Positions 63,031 to 64,000 of a stretch of DNA of 64,000 nt are shown here, piece after piece. The stretch is taken from assembly GCA_032355985.1 (NCBI GenBank), contig JAUKVZ010000002.1, positions 558,001 to 622,000 of the forward strand, in the 5' to 3' direction. Within the stretch, counting starts at the first letter, position 1. Each line of letters starts with the position of its first letter. The translations under genes and the position numbers were made by a program. The notes beneath the pieces are model-generated. The model saw only the letters and a list, made by a program, of their open reading frames with translations, did not search any database and was not told the DNA's origin. The stretch is from Sarcodiotheca gaudichaudii (Eukaryota > Rhodophyta > Florideophyceae > Gigartinales > Solieriaceae).

Positions 63031-64000
63031 ATGCCTGAACTGTCTGAACTTAAAAACAGGAAGCTCGGCCGCGTCCTCACGAAGCTGGGGAAGGTGACTC
63101 GTGAGCAGGTTCACGAGGCGCTGGGCGTGCAGAAGCAGCGGAAGAAGATGATCGGCGAGTTGCTGGTCGAGCTCGGGTACGTGACCGAGCGTGATGTGCT
63201 GGAGGCCCTCGCGGGCCAGGCGGGCATGGGATTCGTCGATCTCAGCGAGATTGAGATTGACGAGGAGACGGCTCATTCGATTCCGGCGGAGACGGCCAAG
63301 GCGTACAGCGTCGTGCCGTTCGAGCACACCCCGGGATCGAAGCGGCTGAAGATCGCGATGAAGAGCCCGGACAACTTCCGGGCGGTGGACGATCTTCGTC
63401 TGCTGATGGGATTCAAGGTGGAGGCCTTCGTGGCGCCCGAATCCCAGGTGGACGAACTGATCCAGAAGTTCTACTCGGTCTCGGAGTCCGTGACGGACGT
63501 GGTGTCTGACATCGCGTCGGATGACAAGTACACGGCGCTGGCGGATCGGGAAGGGTCCATCGATCTCGATGAGGTCATGGACATCGCCGAGGACAACAAG
63601 GTCATCAAGCTGTTGAACCTTGTGCTCCTTCAGGCGATTCGCGATCGGGCGTCGGATATTCACTTCGAGCCTTTTGAGACCGAGTTCAAGATGCGCTATC
63701 GCATCGACGGCGTGCTGTATGAAATGGTGCCGCCGCCGGCGTACCTGGGCCCGGCGATCACGAGCCGCGTCAAGGTCATGGCGAATCTGGACATCGCCGA
63801 GCGTCGCCTGCCTCAGGACGGTCGCGTGGAGCTGGTGGTCGGTGGCAATCCGGTCGACCTTCGTGTGGCCGTGCTTCCGACGATGTACGGCGAGTCGGTG
63901 GTCATGCGTGTGCTCGATCGATCGAATGTCGAGCTGAGTCTCGATCGCGTGGGGCTTGATGACTATCACTTCGAGATCGTCGAGAAGCTGATCCACAAGC
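63031..64000 (+). CDS. pilB: second PilB/GspE-type secretion ATPase, truncated by window edge
   Basis: 323 codons visible from the ATG at 63031. The N-terminal GspE-N/MshEN domain (KLGRVLTKLGKVTREQVHEA, then IGELLVELGYVTERDVLEAL) is followed by the start of the ATPase (DRASDIHFEPF, RYRIDGVLYE, RLPQDGRVEL). The Walker motifs lie beyond the window. GGAG lies 12 bases upstream. Similar in layout to the first pilB but clearly divergent, so a second assembly ATPase of the same or a sister system, with its own candidate promoter. Confidence 0.9.
   Translation, partial: MPELSELKNRKLGRVLTKLGKVTREQVHEALGVQKQRKKMIGELLVELGYVTERDVLEALAGQAGMGFVDLSEIEIDEETAHSIPAETAKAYSVVPFEHTPGSKRLKIAMKSPDNFRAVDDLRLLMGFKVEAFVAPESQVDELIQKFYSVSESVTDVVSDIASDDKYTALADREGSIDLDEVMDIAEDNKVIKLLNLVLLQAIRDRASDIHFEPFETEFKMRYRIDGVLYEMVPPPAYLGPAITSRVKVMANLDIAERRLPQDGRVELVVGGNPVDLRVAVLPTMYGESVVMRVLDRSNVELSLDRVGLDDYHFEIVEKLIHK

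Noticed and set aside
1-64000. Apparent excess of GATC sites that might match the island methyltransferase
   Set aside because: GAT and ATC are favoured Asp and Ile codons in this genome; without a Markov-model count the excess cannot be separated from codon use.
1-64000. CRISPR arrays, tRNA or rRNA genes, insertion sequences, prophage
   Set aside because: None found on reading: no regularly spaced repeats, no cloverleaf or rRNA cores, no transposase or capsid motifs.

Overview
The window reads as a chromosomal piece of a high-GC planctomycete, most likely class Phycisphaerae. Evidence: six secreted proteins end in short dockerin-like repeats that finish on a W-G motif. There is also a PEP-CTERM-like secreted protein, a secretin-N0-like secreted protein, two SpoIIE-type phosphatases, and ordinary Gram-negative housekeeping genes (rimO, rpsA with six S1 domains, clpC, nadA, ispE, alr, mutY). 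I see no rRNA, tRNA, CRISPR, insertion sequence or prophage.

Layout. 1-5.9 kb (minus strand): a large membrane VWA protein, an ECF sigma factor overlapping its anti-sigma factor, and a secreted protein cut by the window edge. 6.1-12.2 kb: a dockerin-tailed secreted protein, rimO, an STN/N0-domain secreted protein, an unrecognised secreted protein and a 33-residue membrane microprotein. 12.2-20 kb: rpsA, an FG-GAP dockerin-tailed protein, a 744-bp gene-poor gap, an nfu-like gene overlapping mutY, and a sensor phosphatase. 20-26.2 kb: a DASS transporter with alanine racemase, a divergent DEAD-box-type RNA helicase, a CaMKII-association-like protein and a small conserved-looking protein. 26.5-27.3 kb: the PEP-CTERM-like gene and its terminator.

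27.3-29.7 kb is the odd part: a 2.4-kb low-GC island. It carries only a ParB-fold protein and a D12-class adenine methyltransferase, and is bracketed by perfect 36-bp direct repeats made from half of the host terminator. I regard it as the best candidate for an undescribed mobile or defence module.

29.7-43.8 kb: nadA, a PilZ protein, a degenerate cytidylyltransferase fused to a KdsC-type phosphatase, ispE, two tandem sortilin/BNR-repeat lipoproteins, clpC, pterin dehydratase, gluQRS and a DUF192 lipoprotein. 43.9-59.7 kb: a second SpoIIE phosphatase, an M14 peptidase, a giant secreted protein, a HAD phosphatase, truD, a bifunctional-nuclease-family protein, a penicillin-acylase-like Ntn hydrolase, two tandem M64 peptidases with dockerin-like tails and a stand-alone coaB. 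59.9-64 kb: type IV pilus/type II secretion ATPases pilB, pilT and a second pilB running off the right edge.

Across the window the plus strand changes from C-rich to G-rich at about 20-21 kb regardless of gene strand. This is a skew inversion of the kind seen at a replication origin or an inversion breakpoint.
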